A stretch of DNA of 52,470 nt from Patescibacteria group bacterium (GCA_019428855.1 JAHYJV010000005.1:1-52470), one strand, 5' to 3'; numbered from the stretch's first letter, positions 1 through 9,138 are shown. Numbers and translations are program-made. Notes: generated by a model from the letters alone, not told the origin.

Positions 1-183
1 AGTCTTCTTTTTGTGAACGACCAGAATGATTCAATGCCCTTGATGTGGGTTTCCTTCTTCTTTGAAAAATCATTGTAAGAATGTTTCACTTTATAATGCT
101 TATCATATCCAACATCTACCAGTCCATAACAGCCTCTTTATCCGTCCGTATAGATAACACTGTTTGCCTCTATTTTACCTAAA
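1..183 (-). pseudogene. IS1595/ISXO2-type transposase, C-terminal remnant
   Basis: Read on the minus strand, this stretch encodes the end of an IS1595-family DDE transposase: NSVIYTDG, then a stop codon, then RGCYGLVDVGYDKHYK and, closer to the window edge, HIKGIESFWSFTKRR. The TDG..GY..L and HIxGIESFWSxxKRR blocks are characteristic of the ISXO2-like catalytic domain. A TAA stands where a tryptophan codon is expected after TDG, and no upstream part of the transposase is recognisable at higher coordinates, so this is a dead fragment. The downstream end lies outside the window. It is the only insertion-sequence coding trace seen in the window. Confidence 0.75.
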
Positions 184-419
184 ATTAACCTGCATTAAGA
201 TCAAGTGGAAAACACTCAACTGTTTTTTTTATATTGTAGTTTGATATTTTGGCTTTGTTTACTATCATACTCCTATTTTAACATAGTTTCTGATGGTCTA
301 GAGCCAAATTATATATTGGGAGTTTACTTTCAAGAGTATAAATTGTTGGCAAGAAAGAATTACAAACTGAAATCTGTTCTTCAAAAATTTTTTGTAAATA
401 TTCAAATTAACCTGCATTA
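182..419. repeat. 16-bp direct repeat beside the transposase remnant
   Basis: The sequence AAATTAACCTGCATTA occurs at 182-197 and again at 404-419. The first copy adjoins the upstream limit of the recognisable transposase frame. The interval between the copies has no convincing gene, so the repeats may mark an internal deletion or an old insertion boundary. This is inferred from position only. Confidence 0.35.
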
Positions 420-575
420 TACTAAATTATTTTCTGAAGTTTACTTCCTTCGGCCATCGCTCAAGGCAGTTTCTGCCTATCCCTTATCCCAAAAGAGGAA
501 ATAAATGAAAAAATAAGCATGCTCAAAATAAGATTCTTTCAAACATAACATTTTTAGAAAATCACTAAATCCCAT

Positions 576-1157
576 TCACCGAATAATTGAAAAAATCATT
601 CCATAATGATGAGAACCAGTGTCAATTCTTCCAGTAATTTTCAGACCATTTCTGATTGCTAATTTCTTAATATCATCCTCACTCAAACAGTGCTCAAATT
701 TTGGTCCCAACGGAATTTTATCTGGTATCCAATCAATAATAACCACTCGACCATTATTTTTTAATATTCTTTTTGATTCAGAAATAACAGAATCATAATC
801 ATTACATTGAAATAAGATATTTGCCAAAATAACCATATCAACACTTTCGTCATTGATTTTTGATCCACCAAAGATTTCAATATTACCTCGAATAATCTCA
901 ATATTCGTGAGATTGTATAATTTTGCTTTGCTAAAAACCGAATTCAGTGCACTGTCTAGAACATCAATCGCATAAACTTTTCCACTATTATTTACAATTT
1001 TTGCAACTTGTAAAGTAAAATAACCTGCACCACAGCCAAAATCAGCTACAACCATACCTCGTTGAATATTTAATTCTTTGATAATTTTATCAGGATTTAA
1101 AAAACCACCGCTACCGACTTTCCTCATCTCTTCTGAGTTGTTTTGGTTGTAAATCAT
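576..1157 (-). CDS. class I SAM-dependent methyltransferase
   Basis: A 193-residue protein with a Rossmann-like methyltransferase fold. Motif I is VVADFGCGAGYFTLQVA at about residues 35-51, followed by the acidic residue in VYAIDVLD that would contact the ribose of S-adenosylmethionine. The later segments VDMVILANILFQC and LKNNGRVVIIDW match motifs IV and V of the UbiE/Methyltransf_11 type. The substrate cannot be told from sequence. The start is the ATG at 1157; the usual short N-terminal extension precedes motif I and the length is normal for stand-alone family members. It lies alone between a transposase remnant and a broken flavodoxin-like gene, so context gives no function. Confidence 0.8.
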   Translation of the reverse strand: MIYNQNNSEEMRKVGSGGFLNPDKIIKELNIQRGMVVADFGCGAGYFTLQVAKIVNNSGKVYAIDVLDSALNSVFSKAKLYNLTNIEIIRGNIEIFGGSKINDESVDMVILANILFQCNDYDSVISESKRILKNNGRVVIIDWIPDKIPLGPKFEHCLSEDDIKKLAIRNGLKITGRIDTGSHHYGMIFSIIR

Positions 1158-1268
1158 ATTTTTGTTTTTAGTTATTTTTAGTTATTTTCCTATCTCAATA
1201 AGTTTATTCTTTTTTTTGTTTTCCATTATCGTGAAGTCCATATATTTTTCTGATTACTTTTAATCCTA

Positions 1269-1725
1269 CTAAATCACAATAATTTCCATTGCTTGCAGGC
1301 ATTTTTTAGCACTTCTTTTTTCATCTTCAAACCATTTGCATTTGTTGTTTCTATCTAGTTTTACATTTTGCCCAAAATTTTCTGAAGTAAGTAGTACTAC
1401 TGTTTTCTTCGTTAGTTTTCCAGGAAAATAAAACGACAATGTTCTGTCAAAAAAATTCTTCATCAATCCACTGACATTTGCAAAATATGTTAAACTTCTA
1501 AAACGATTAAGTCTGCTTTCTCAAGCTTCTGGGATAGCATTTGCATATCATCTAAAAAAATGCATTTATTTTTTTGTAGCAGTCTCTGCAATCATTGCAA
1601 GGATCTATTTTCAATTTTGCAGGTTTTATTATTTCAAATGACTACTTCATTGTTTCCAGTAATGTTTTCAACATATAGTATGTATTTTTCCTTCTGGTAC
1701 TTCCAGATATGACGATAATCTTCAT
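1269..1725 (-). pseudogene. flavodoxin-like NADPH-dependent FMN reductase, frameshifted
   Basis: The minus strand starts MKIIVISGSTRRKNTYYMLK, which is the phosphate-binding start of a flavodoxin-fold FMN reductase. The frame then breaks. Further pieces appear in other frames: a Cys cluster DPCNDCRDCYKK, a segment equivalent to KADLIVL, and an intact stretch MMKNFFDRTLSFYFPGKLTKK ending at 1269. Together they follow the order of an NADPH-dependent FMN reductase or iron-sulfur flavoprotein of the usual size. At least two frameshifts and several stops interrupt it, so it is almost certainly non-functional. The 65-residue ORF at 1269-1466 is only its C-terminal part. Confidence 0.7.
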
Positions 1726-1801
1726 TTTTTATTAATTTAAATGTATTTATTTATAGAAACAAACTTCATAAGTATTAACAAAAATATGAAGAATATTTTT
1801 A

Positions 1802-4276
1802 TCAAACAATCGCAACAGAAGAAATTTTATCTCCATCTTTCATCTTCATAATTCGAGTTCCTTGAGTTGCACGACCAGATTTTGCAATCTTCGAGAAAGG
1901 AATTCGGATAACCTGACCTCTTTTAGATATTATTAAAACATCGCCCTTAAGTTGACTTTCAATTATAACTTTTGAATTAGTTAGCAATCCAGTTTTTATA
2001 CCAACAATTGCGGTTTTAATTCCGCTACCTCCTCGATGCTGAACTTTATAGTTTTTCAAATCGCTCAATTTTCCAAAACCATTTTCGGATATGGTAAAGA
2101 TGTATTTGGTTTCACTCTTTAAGTCACTAACAACATCCATACTGATTACATTGCTTAATTTTTTTAGTTTAATGGCATTTACACCAGAGGCTGATCTTCC
2201 CATTGATCTAATATCTTTTTCTTTAAATCGAATTGATTGACCAGAAGATACCGCTATCATCACATCATTTGAGCCATTACTAGCTCTGACCCATCTCAGC
2301 TCATCACCACTTTTTAATTTAATCGCGATTAGTCCTGATCTTCTGACATTTGAAAATTCTTCAATATCTGTTTTCTTTATTATACCATTTTTTGTCGCCA
2401 TGACCAGAAACTTCACATCATCCTTTTTATTAAGTGAAATTACCGCAGTGACAGCTTCTTCTTGTGCAAGTTGTAAGAAATTTACCAGTGCTTGACCCTT
2501 GGCAGTCCTCGTTGTTTGTGGAATCTCATAGGCTTTGGTTTGAAACACTCTGCCCAGATTTGTAAAAAACAACAAATTATTATGAGTATTTGTCATAAAG
2601 AAATGAGCGACAACATCTTCTTCCTTCATCAAGGCTCCCATCACTCCTTTGCCTCCACGATTTTGCACATGATATGTTTGTGAATCCATTCTCTTTATAT
2701 ATCCTTCTCGTGTCAGAGATATAATCACATCTTCACTGGGAATCAAATCTTCTTGAGAAAATTCTCCAATAGCATTTTTATATATTTTTGTTCTTCGCTC
2801 GCCACCAAATTTTTTCTCTGCCTCACCCAATTCATCTTTTATAATTCCTCTTATTCTTGCCCTACTGCTCAAAATTGCTTCCAAACTTTTAATCAGTTTT
2901 CTCTTTTCCTCAAGCTCGTCCTTAATCTTTTTAACTTCGAGGCCAGCAAGAGTTTGAAGTCTCATTTCCAAAATAGCAGCTGCCTGACGGTCACTGAGTT
3001 TGAATTTTTTCATCAAATCAATATGAGCAATTTCTTTTGTAGGAGCTTTCTTAATTGTTTTGATAACCGCATCAATATTATCAAGTGCAATATTTAATCC
3101 TTCTAAAATATGTGCTCTTTCTTTTGCTTTATCTAATTCAAACTGTGTTCTTCTTTTAATCACTAATTCCCGATGCACTATATAATATTCTAAGATCATT
3201 TTCAAATTCAAAACTCTCGGTTGAATGCCATCAACCAAAGCTAACATATTGTAATGGAATGATTTTTGTAAGTCTGTTAACTTATAAAGAAGGTTTAATA
3301 CTTTTTTAGGATAAGCATCATTTTTCAAATCAATCACGACGCGGACACCGTTTCTGTCTGACTCGTCTCTAATATCTCTAATTCCATCTATTTTTTTAGT
3401 TTTAACAAGATCGGCCATCTTCTCAATCAAATTTGATTTATTAACCTGATAAATCATTTCTGAAACAATAATTTGAAATTTTCCTTTGTTATTTTCAACA
3501 ATATCTACTTTCGCTCTTAAATCAATTCTTCCACGCCCCGTGGAGTAAGCATTGAGAATATCCTTTTGTCCATAAATAATTCCTCCAGTTGGAAAATCTG
3601 GACCTTTCACAAATTTGAGCAAATCGTCAATTGTAGCTTCAGGGTTATCAATCAGATAAATCGTGGCCTGCACAATTTCCGTTAAATTATGAGGAGGAAT
3701 ATTAGTAGCCATTCCAACGGCAATTCCCATGGCACCATTTAATAATAGTTGCGGAATTCTGCCTGGAAGAACTGAAGGTTCTTGTCGACTCTTGTCATAA
3801 TTATCAACAAAATCAACTGTGTTTTTTTCGATATCAGCTAATAACTCTTCGGCAATATATTGCAACTTACATTCTGTATATCTCATAGCTGCGGCACTAT
3901 CCCCATCCATGGAGCCGAAATTTCCTTGACCATTTATCAAAGGATATCTCATTGAAAAATCCTGAGCCATTCGGACTAATGATTCATAAACAGCACTATC
4001 TCCATGTGGGTGATATTTACCCAAAACTTCACCTACTACTGTGGCCGATTTTTTAAATTTAGCCTGCGGTCGCAAACCTACATCATGCATGGCATATAAA
4101 ATTCGGCGATGCACCGGCTTTAAACCGTCTCTCACATCAGGTAGTGCACGAGAAACGATAACACTCATCGCATAATCTAGATAACACTCTTTCATCTCAT
4201 CAACAATTGGCTTGTTATCAATTTTTCCAAAATTTCCTCTTTTTTCAATATTTTCTCCTTTATCTTTATTTTTCAT
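1802..4276 (-). CDS. gyrA: DNA gyrase subunit A
   Basis: An 824-residue type IIA topoisomerase A subunit, which cuts and rejoins DNA to introduce negative supercoils together with GyrB. The N-terminal block [20 protein letters not shown] is diagnostic. The catalytic tyrosine is Y133 in AAAMRYTE. The quinolone-determining region reads [11 protein letters not shown], with serine at the E. coli Ser83 position and glutamate at the Asp87 position. The C-terminal pinwheel domain contains a GyrA-box-like QNRGGKG, which supports gyrase over topoisomerase IV. Length is normal. gyrB is not in the window. The start is the first ATG; no strong Shine-Dalgarno is visible upstream. Confidence 0.97.
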   Translation of the reverse strand: MKNKDKGENIEKRGNFGKIDNKPIVDEMKECYLDYAMSVIVSRALPDVRDGLKPVHRRILYAMHDVGLRPQAKFKKSATVVGEVLGKYHPHGDSAVYESLVRMAQDFSMRYPLINGQGNFGSMDGDSAAAMRYTECKLQYIAEELLADIEKNTVDFVDNYDKSRQEPSVLPGRIPQLLLNGAMGIAVGMATNIPPHNLTEIVQATIYLIDNPEATIDDLLKFVKGPDFPTGGIIYGQKDILNAYSTGRGRIDLRAKVDIVENNKGKFQIIVSEMIYQVNKSNLIEKMADLVKTKKIDGIRDIRDESDRNGVRVVIDLKNDAYPKKVLNLLYKLTDLQKSFHYNMLALVDGIQPRVLNLKMILEYYIVHRELVIKRRTQFELDKAKERAHILEGLNIALDNIDAVIKTIKKAPTKEIAHIDLMKKFKLSDRQAAAILEMRLQTLAGLEVKKIKDELEEKRKLIKSLEAILSSRARIRGIIKDELGEAEKKFGGERRTKIYKNAIGEFSQEDLIPSEDVIISLTREGYIKRMDSQTYHVQNRGGKGVMGALMKEEDVVAHFFMTNTHNNLLFFTNLGRVFQTKAYEIPQTTRTAKGQALVNFLQLAQEEAVTAVISLNKKDDVKFLVMATKNGIIKKTDIEEFSNVRRSGLIAIKLKSGDELRWVRASNGSNDVMIAVSSGQSIRFKEKDIRSMGRSASGVNAIKLKKLSNVISMDVVSDLKSETKYIFTISENGFGKLSDLKNYKVQHRGGSGIKTAIVGIKTGLLTNSKVIIESQLKGDVLIISKRGQVIRIPFSKIAKSGRATQGTRIMKMKDGDKISSVAIV

Positions 4277-4567
4277 ACAGAATACTAGTTACTTTAAATT
4301 AAGTTTTGAAATATTTATATCGCACCTGAAAAGCAGAATTTAATCTATAATTCTTTATTCCTTACCATCAACTTACACCCTCAAGAACATGCTCTGAGAG
4401 ACAGTCAAATGAAAGGAACTTGCAAAATATGAAAAAATTATTTTATCAATGAAAATCAGTAGAGCTCATATCAGAACGACAAAAAGTGTGTTTCAAAAGG
4501 TTTCTACAATAATTTCCAGTTATCAAGCGATAATTTATAAAAAAAATCTATCCAACGCAAGAAAATC

Positions 4568-5302
4568 CTATAAAATTATCGAAGAGATCACATCTCCATT
4601 TTCAGCATTAATAAAATAATAATAATTCTTCATAAATGAAAGAGAGCGTAGGTTTATTTTCCATGCTAAATAAAAATATTTTTTTTCTTTATGCAATTCA
4701 TTATAAACCACGAGCTCAGAATTTATTATCTCCAAATTATCATCGTCTAAATCAATTCTGATCTTATTAAACAGTCCTTCCTCGTTTATTTTTGGTTCAG
4801 TTTCAATATCAATGTCCATCACATAATTTATATCAGAATCAATAACCATCATATTTTCATCTGAAATTTTCAAGTATATATTACTTTCATGAAAAGGAAT
4901 ATTATTATATAGCTGAAGATAATTTACAAACCAAATATTATCAATTTTTTCTACAGAGCTAATTGCAATATTTTCTAAACTATCCTCAGTTAACAAATCA
5001 TTATCTTTTATATAGTTATTGGCAATCACAATGACTTGTTCCTTGGTTATCTGAGACCGAATCAATTCAGAATCTTTTTTAAATTCCTCAAAAATGTCAC
5101 CAACTTTGGAAAATTGATCCTGAAATTCGGACATTCTCTGAAAATCAGAGGTAACATCTTTTTTTAAGCCTCGAAAGCTCAAAAACCAAATCCCAAGCAC
5201 AATAATCATACAAAAAACAGCCATCATCCAAACAGTTCTATTTTTTTTATCCTCCGGCTGATTTTGGAGTTTCTGGAGAGAATTTTTTATTTTTTCTTTC
5301 AT
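4568..5302 (-). CDS. membrane-anchored protein with PepSY/FTP-like C-terminus
   Basis: A 244-residue protein with a basic cytoplasmic N-terminus (residues 1-24), one membrane segment at about 25-45 (VWMMAVFCMIIVLGIWFLSF) and a long extracytoplasmic part. Near the end, YFYLAWKINL followed by YYYFINAENGDVISS resembles the PepSY and fungalysin-propeptide fold, where a strand ending in a GxVxS-type turn follows a W-x-V/I strand. Such domains often inhibit or chaperone peptidases, but no peptidase lies next to it. It is 22 bases upstream, in coordinate terms, of the MBL-fold gene on the same strand and is probably cotranscribed with it. Function is not established. Confidence 0.5.
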   Translation of the reverse strand: MKEKIKNSLQKLQNQPEDKKNRTVWMMAVFCMIIVLGIWFLSFRGLKKDVTSDFQRMSEFQDQFSKVGDIFEEFKKDSELIRSQITKEQVIVIANNYIKDNDLLTEDSLENIAISSVEKIDNIWFVNYLQLYNNIPFHESNIYLKISDENMMVIDSDINYVMDIDIETEPKINEEGLFNKIRIDLDDDNLEIINSELVVYNELHKEKKYFYLAWKINLRSLSFMKNYYYFINAENGDVISSIIL

Positions 5303-5324
5303 TCAAATTTAATTCTATTATTTT

Positions 5325-5981
5325 CTATTTTCCAACAGGTTTAAAAACAATTACCTTCGCATCTTCTTGCGGAAGATCTTTTTTCCGAATACTAAACTTC
5401 TCCATAATATCTTTGCTTGAAATCCCGTGTTCCTTGCAAAATTTTTCATTATCATCCAGCTTCTTTAAATCACCAGTAACACCCGGTAGCTTATAGTGCA
5501 TCGGGATAATTATTCTCGGATCAATTTGACTAATGATATTGCTAGCACTGTTCCAGTCAATCGTGAAAACTCCACCAATCGGAATAAACAAAATATCAAT
5601 TTTACCAATTTTTTCTAATTGATTGTTAGATAAGAATTCTTGACCTAAATCTCCAAGATGACAGATGTTAATATCTTCCATTTCAATCACATATATTATA
5701 TTAAAGCCTCTGTCAACTCCTTTTTGATTATCATGACAAGCTTCAATCCCTCGAATAAAAACTTTTTTAATTTCAAACTCTCCTTCACTGTCAATGACAA
5801 AAGGCTCTCCTTTGATTATTTTATAATTATTATGATCATAATGATCATGGCTAATGGTTATTATGTCTGCTGAACCAAAAGGAGGTCGTAACCCAATTTT
5901 CTTATCAAAAGGATCTAAAATCAATGAAACATCTTTTGACTGCAATTTGAAACAACTCTGTCCATACCATGTAATATTCAT
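5325..5981 (-). CDS. MBL-fold metal-dependent hydrolase (UPF0173/UlaG-like)
   Basis: A metallo-beta-lactamase-fold protein. The metal-binding motif is ISHDHYDHNN (HxHxDH type) near residue 55 of the frame, with further ligands in CHLGDLG and IIPMHYK. The opening MNITWYGQSCFKL matches the start of the UPF0173/UlaG-like group (substrate unknown, often called L-ascorbate-6-phosphate lactonase-like), so I take the ATG at 5981 rather than the one at 6035, which adds 18 atypical residues. About 218 residues, normal for the family. It diverges from the S1-protein gene across a promoter region. Confidence 0.8.
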   Translation of the reverse strand: MNITWYGQSCFKLQSKDVSLILDPFDKKIGLRPPFGSADIITISHDHYDHNNYKIIKGEPFVIDSEGEFEIKKVFIRGIEACHDNQKGVDRGFNIIYVIEMEDINICHLGDLGQEFLSNNQLEKIGKIDILFIPIGGVFTIDWNSASNIISQIDPRIIIPMHYKLPGVTGDLKKLDDNEKFCKEHGISSKDIMEKFSIRKKDLPQEDAKVIVFKPVGK

Positions 5982-6084
5982 ATTTAATATCTTAGCATTT
6001 AAACATTGAAACTTTTTCGCATAAAAAAAATTCACCCGTCAGCTAGAAGTTATCACATTTATATTTTAGCATATGTTAGACCCT

Positions 6085-6113
6085 TTGACAACATTAATAT
6101 ATTAGATTATAAT
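6085..6113 (+). promoter_or_regulatory. consensus sigma-70-type promoter for the S1-protein gene
   Basis: TTGACA at 6085-6090 and TATAAT at 6108-6113 are separated by exactly 17 bases: a perfect match to the sigma-70 consensus. Transcription would start near 6120 and leave a leader of about 90 bases before the S1-protein ATG at 6211. A second TTGACA at 6131 has only a weak -10 partner. Confidence 0.8.
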
Positions 6114-6210
6114 GTTTATACATTTAGTCTTTGACAAAAACTCAGTTATTTCGTAAATGACTGTTTTTATTTGCTAGGGCTAAAAATCCAAAAAGAAAGG
6201 AGAAATCACA

Positions 6211-7389
6211 ATGACTACTTCAACAAAAAATATTGATATGGAATCTTTATTAAACGATAAAGAAGCTCCTAAATTGCCTAATACGGGAGATGTTATTGAC
6301 GGAAACATCATCGAAGTGGGAAGTAGCGTTATATATGTAGACCTGGGACCTATTGGCACTGGGGCTATTTATGGTTACGGTAAATTTGCTGGATTGTCAA
6401 TTTTTAAGGAAATGAAGCCTGGTAGTCCAATTGCAGCAACAGTAGTTGATATCGAAAATGAAGATGGTTATGTCGAAATGACCATGAAACAAACAAGTTT
6501 TGACATGGTTTGGAAAGAACTTGAGAAGAAAATGAACGATAAGGAAATTCTGACAACCAAAATCCTAGAAGCAAACAAGGGTGGACTTATGGTAAAAATC
6601 AATGGTATTATTGGATTTCTTCCTGCGTCTCAACTTTCAAGCGATAACTACCCCAGGGTAGGCGATGGCGATAAAAATAAAATTTTATCGTTATTAATGC
6701 AACTTGTTAGTAAAGATATGCAGGTAAGAATAATCAGCCTTGATAAAGATGAAGGGAAGCTCGTAGTTAGTGAAAAAGCAACCAGAAAAGAAGAAGAGAA
6801 AGAAAAAGTTTCACTACTCGAAGTTGGCAACATTATTGAAGGTGAGATTAGCGGAATAGTTGATTTTGGGGCATTTGTTAAATTCGACAACGATCTCGAA
6901 GGTTTAGTTCATATTTCTGAGTTAGCATGGAAATTGATTGATGACCCCAGAAAATTGTTTAATGTTGGTCAAAAAGTCAAATGTAAAATCATCGGCATTG
7001 ACGATTCTAGAATTTCATTAAGTATTAAAGCACTGGAAAAAGATCCTTGGCAAGAAGTTGACAAGAAATATAAAATAGGACAAAAAGTAAAAGGTGAAGT
7101 TACGAAAGTTAACCCCTTTGGTGCCTTTGTTCAATTAGATGAAGACATCCATGGACTAGCTCATATTTCAAAACTAGCTGAAGAAAGCGAAATTGAAGTA
7201 CTTGAAGCTGGAAAAACATATGATTTTGAAATTATTTCTATTGAAGCCTCAGATCATCGTCTTGGACTTCGCCCATTTAGCGAAAAAATCAAGAAAGAAG
7301 TAAAAACAAAGAAGACTATGAAAGTAAAAGATGAAAAGGATGTGGAAAAGAAGCAAGACGCGACCGAAAAAGATGTGGAAAATGAATAA
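6211..7389 (+). CDS. rpsA: S1 RNA-binding domain protein (ribosomal protein S1-like)
   Basis: A 392-residue protein made of four S1 (OB-fold) repeats. Repeats 3 and 4 are the clearest: EGEISGIVDFGAFVKF with LEGLVHISEL, and KGEVTKVNPFGAFVQLDED with IHGLAHISKLAEES. Repeats 1 and 2 are more divergent. A Lys/Glu-rich tail follows residue 360. This arrangement fits the short ribosomal S1-like proteins of many bacteria, which bind mRNA on the 30S subunit. A good Shine-Dalgarno (AAAGGAG) lies 9 bases before the ATG and a perfect promoter lies upstream. A strong terminator follows, so it is probably monocistronic. The name rpsA is by domain content. Confidence 0.85.
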   Translation: MTTSTKNIDMESLLNDKEAPKLPNTGDVIDGNIIEVGSSVIYVDLGPIGTGAIYGYGKFAGLSIFKEMKPGSPIAATVVDIENEDGYVEMTMKQTSFDMVWKELEKKMNDKEILTTKILEANKGGLMVKINGIIGFLPASQLSSDNYPRVGDGDKNKILSLLMQLVSKDMQVRIISLDKDEGKLVVSEKATRKEEEKEKVSLLEVGNIIEGEISGIVDFGAFVKFDNDLEGLVHISELAWKLIDDPRKLFNVGQKVKCKIIGIDDSRISLSIKALEKDPWQEVDKKYKIGQKVKGEVTKVNPFGAFVQLDEDIHGLAHISKLAEESEIEVLEAGKTYDFEIISIEASDHRLGLRPFSEKIKKEVKTKKTMKVKDEKDVEKKQDATEKDVENE

Positions 7390-7399
7390 TATGCACAAA

Positions 7400-7419
7400 T
7401 GTGGATAACTTGTGGATAA
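7400..7419 (-). promoter_or_regulatory. two tandem DnaA-box sequences
   Basis: TGTGGATAA occurs at 7400-7408 and 7411-7419, each the exact complement of the DnaA consensus TTATCCACA, spaced 11 bases apart (about one helical turn). They lie just after the S1-protein stop, at the edge of a 1-kb A+T-rich gene-free region. Binding by DnaA is inferred from the match only. Confidence 0.5.
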
Positions 7420-7427
7420 TCAAAATA

Positions 7428-7469
7428 AAAATAGCCTATGAATATTGAATATTCATAGGCTATTTTTTA
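7428..7469 (+). terminator. rho-independent terminator after the S1-protein gene
   Basis: A 16-base arm ATAGCCTATGAATATT at 7431-7446 is exactly complementary to 7448-7463 and is followed by a run of T. The perfect long stem plus T-run directly downstream of the S1 gene makes this a confident intrinsic terminator. Because the flanking bases are A on one side and T on the other, it may act in both directions. Confidence 0.85.
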
Positions 7470-7516
7470 TTAATTTCGGTTATTTATTGCCTTATTATAG
7501 CTGTTATATCAAAGGC

Positions 7517-7545
7517 TTGACCGAGTTCTTTTTTCATGCTATACT
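7517..7545 (+). promoter_or_regulatory. strong promoter with no following ORF
   Basis: TTGACC at 7517-7522 and TATACT at 7540-7545 are 17 bases apart. It points into about 900 bases that contain no plausible gene on the plus strand, so the product is probably a non-coding RNA starting near 7552. Confidence 0.7.
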
Positions 7546-7551
7546 ACAGGT

Positions 7552-7671
7552 ACAAGTGAAGGAAGTTCTTTAAAAACACAGCTTCAAAACCAAACGCCAA
7601 GAGAAGACTGATTATAATAACACGATTAGTTTGTACTTAGCCTTCTCTTTGCTGTTTTAAGCGATTTCCCG
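7552..7671 (+). ncRNA. candidate structured non-coding RNA, long bulged hairpin
   Basis: Directly after the promoter the sequence folds on paper into one long imperfect hairpin. The outer stem is CTTTAAAAACACAGC against GCTGTTTTAAG, with ACAGC 7578-7582 pairing GCTGT 7651-7655. A large one-sided bulge follows (about 7583-7598). The middle stem is AAGAGAAG 7599-7606 with CTTCTCTT 7642-7649, and the tip pairs ACTGAT with ATTAGT. A long rod with an asymmetric central bulge recalls 6S RNA architecture, but no conserved 6S, tmRNA, SRP or RNase P sequence block is present, so the identity is open. Confidence 0.4.
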
Positions 7672-7806
7672 CTATAATTTTATAAAAAATAAAAATAAAA
7701 AAAATAAAAAAACAAATAAGGGAATGAACGCTAAAATGGTTTCGAGGAAAAATGATTCTTTAAAAATATAAAGAATTAAAACGATCTTTGTTTTTACTGG
7801 TTATGC

Positions 7807-7966
7807 GTTGCTCGTGTCTATTTGTAGCATTAATATGTAGTGTACAAATATCCACGAGTAACATTAGTTATTTTTTTCACCCTTAAATAATTTCATAACC
7901 CTAATAAAGATTGTTAAAAGGCCATGAGCCATATAATCTATTATTTGGGCACTATTGGCCTTTTAA
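7807..7966 (+). other. two further stem-loops in the gene-free region
   Basis: The first hairpin pairs GTTGCTCGTG 7807-7816 with CACGAGTAAC 7853-7862 and, inside, ATTTGTA 7820-7826 with TACAAAT 7843-7849. The second pairs TTAAAAGGCCA 7914-7924 with TGGCCTTTTAA 7956-7966. Both stems are long and nearly perfect. They could belong to the same transcript as the preceding hairpin or be separate short inverted-repeat elements. No ORF overlaps them convincingly. Confidence 0.5.
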
Positions 7967-8019
7967 AATGTCCAAATTCTGTTTTATCATATATTTTTTT
8001 AGACACCAACGCTTCAACT

Positions 8020-8047
8020 AATCTCCACCTTCCGAAATGGAGATTTT
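8020..8047 (+). terminator. probable intrinsic terminator
   Basis: AATCTCCA at 8020-8027 pairs with TGGAGATT at 8038-8045 across a 10-base loop and runs into several T. It would end a transcript of about 495 bases from the promoter at 7517. The stem is shorter than that of the S1-gene terminator. Confidence 0.5.
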
Positions 8048-8256
8048 TACATATATAAAGAATAGTAACATATTAAGGGACGGTCTTTGGGCATTTTATA
8101 TCGCAAAAGCCAAAAAAAAGCTTCAGCAATACTATTAAGTTATAACCTCAAAGAACTGCTCTTATAGTTTGGAATATTAAAAATAACTCTTCTACCTCAA
8201 AAATTAATTATAAAAACGCATACCACAATAAAATGGAAGAAAGAAACCGCTCTTAA

Positions 8257-8333
8257 CTAGGAATTGATGATTGATAAAATTTTTTTGAAATTAAGAAAGA
8301 TTTTTCGGCTCCTTTTGTCGCTCGGGATGACAG
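8257..8333 (+). repeat. dispersed REP-like element, copy A
   Basis: This segment matches 20548-20625 along most of its length. Shared landmarks are GGAATTGAT, GATAAAATTTT, then TCGGCTCCTT and CGGGATGAC. Variants of the right half also occur near 16503-16546 and 19396-19426. The surrounding 8048-8431 holds no gene that I can support. Confidence 0.55.
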
Positions 8334-8431
8334 TTGGTTTTATGGGCAAGGGATCTACACTAGAGATATAAGTTTACGGTTTTGGAGTTTAAAGTGAAAC
8401 AAAGTGTAGACCTATGAAAATGACGCAATGT

Positions 8432-8641
8432 TCAACTGCGGTAAAATTCCGCTCTTGCTACATTTAAAACTCCTAAAAATATACGAGGATGCTCTGCATC
8501 TTGCAGAAAATCTTCATAATGCAAATACGCGAACTTAACCAAATGCCCTACAAGGCATGGAGCATACTCGTTCAGATGAATAAATCTTCGTAAACCATTT
8601 CCATACTCTAATAAGTTAATCAAAATGTCCAAATAGGACAT
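8432..8641 (-). CDS. hypothetical short protein
   Basis: An open frame of 69 residues from the ATG at 8641 (MSYLDILINLLEYGNG...), preceded by AAAGGTGAAATAGA, a fair Shine-Dalgarno. The frame can be extended to an ATG at 8707. No family is recognised. The composition is ordinary (two Cys and His pairs, several aromatic residues) and no membrane segment is evident. It is divergent from the DksA/TraR-like gene. It may be spurious, since its region has REP-like sequence on one side. Confidence 0.3.
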   Translation of the reverse strand: MSYLDILINLLEYGNGLRRFIHLNEYAPCLVGHLVKFAYLHYEDFLQDAEHPRIFLGVLNVARAEFYRS

Positions 8642-8718
8642 TTCTATTTCACCTTTATAAATTTCGCCTTTATATTGCCACAAATTAGAAATTATGATAT
8701 TATACAAGTATAATTGAG

Positions 8719-9129
8719 ATGGATTTTTTATGTGAAATAAATTCTAAACTAAAAAAAATGAAAGAGAAGAATAATGAGAAATTAAGAAATATTAAACTTA
8801 AATTAATTGAGAAAAAAAAGTCTATCATTGCTCAATTACAGAAATTTTCCAAAAAGGATAAAAATATCAAAGACGAATATCAAACAAATTTTCCTCATCT
8901 TGGAGATCATCAGGATGAAAATGCCGTGGAAGTTTCCGACTACACAAGCCAGCTTTCTGTTGAGCACGATTTAGAAAGCGAACTTAGGAATATTGAAGGT
9001 GCTTTGAAAAAAACTTCCGCAAATACTTACGGAGTATGTTCTGCTTGTGGCGAAAAAATAAATCCGAAGAGATTAGAAGTTATGCCTGAAGCAACATTAT
9101 GCGTTAAATGTTCTGAGATGAAAAAGTAA
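8719..9129 (+). CDS. TraR/DksA-family C4 zinc-finger protein
   Basis: A protein of up to 136 residues ending in a C4 zinc finger: CSACGEKINPKRLEVMPEA, then CVKCSEMKK. This is the DksA/TraR signature; the fold binds in the RNA polymerase secondary channel, or in short homologues has an unclear stress role. An acidic D-N-A-V-E-V block precedes the finger, as in the YocK/general-stress-16O subgroup. The N-terminus is a Lys-rich coiled-coil-like helix. A TATAAT at 8709-8714 lies just before the first ATG, so either the mRNA is nearly leaderless or translation starts at the ATG at 8758, which loses 13 residues. The LspA-like gene follows after 9 bases. Confidence 0.8.
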   Translation: MDFLCEINSKLKKMKEKNNEKLRNIKLKLIEKKKSIIAQLQKFSKKDKNIKDEYQTNFPHLGDHQDENAVEVSDYTSQLSVEHDLESELRNIEGALKKTSANTYGVCSACGEKINPKRLEVMPEATLCVKCSEMKK

Positions 9130-9138
9130 ACTCTATAA

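Noticed and set aside
205-504. 99-residue plus-strand ORF with hydrophobic start
   Set aside because: It begins at GTG without a ribosome-binding site, lies between the 16-bp direct repeats beside a dead transposase, and its end (PSLKAVSAYPLSQKRK) reads like translated non-coding sequence. No family recognised.
2492-3097. Plus-strand ORFs opposite gyrA
   Set aside because: Shadow frames of a highly conserved gene; no start signals and no recognisable protein features.
7552-8047. tmRNA, RNase P RNA or SRP RNA
   Set aside because: I looked for the conserved P4/CR-V blocks, the tRNA-like ends of tmRNA and the GGAAGGAAGCAGC region of SRP RNA. None is present.
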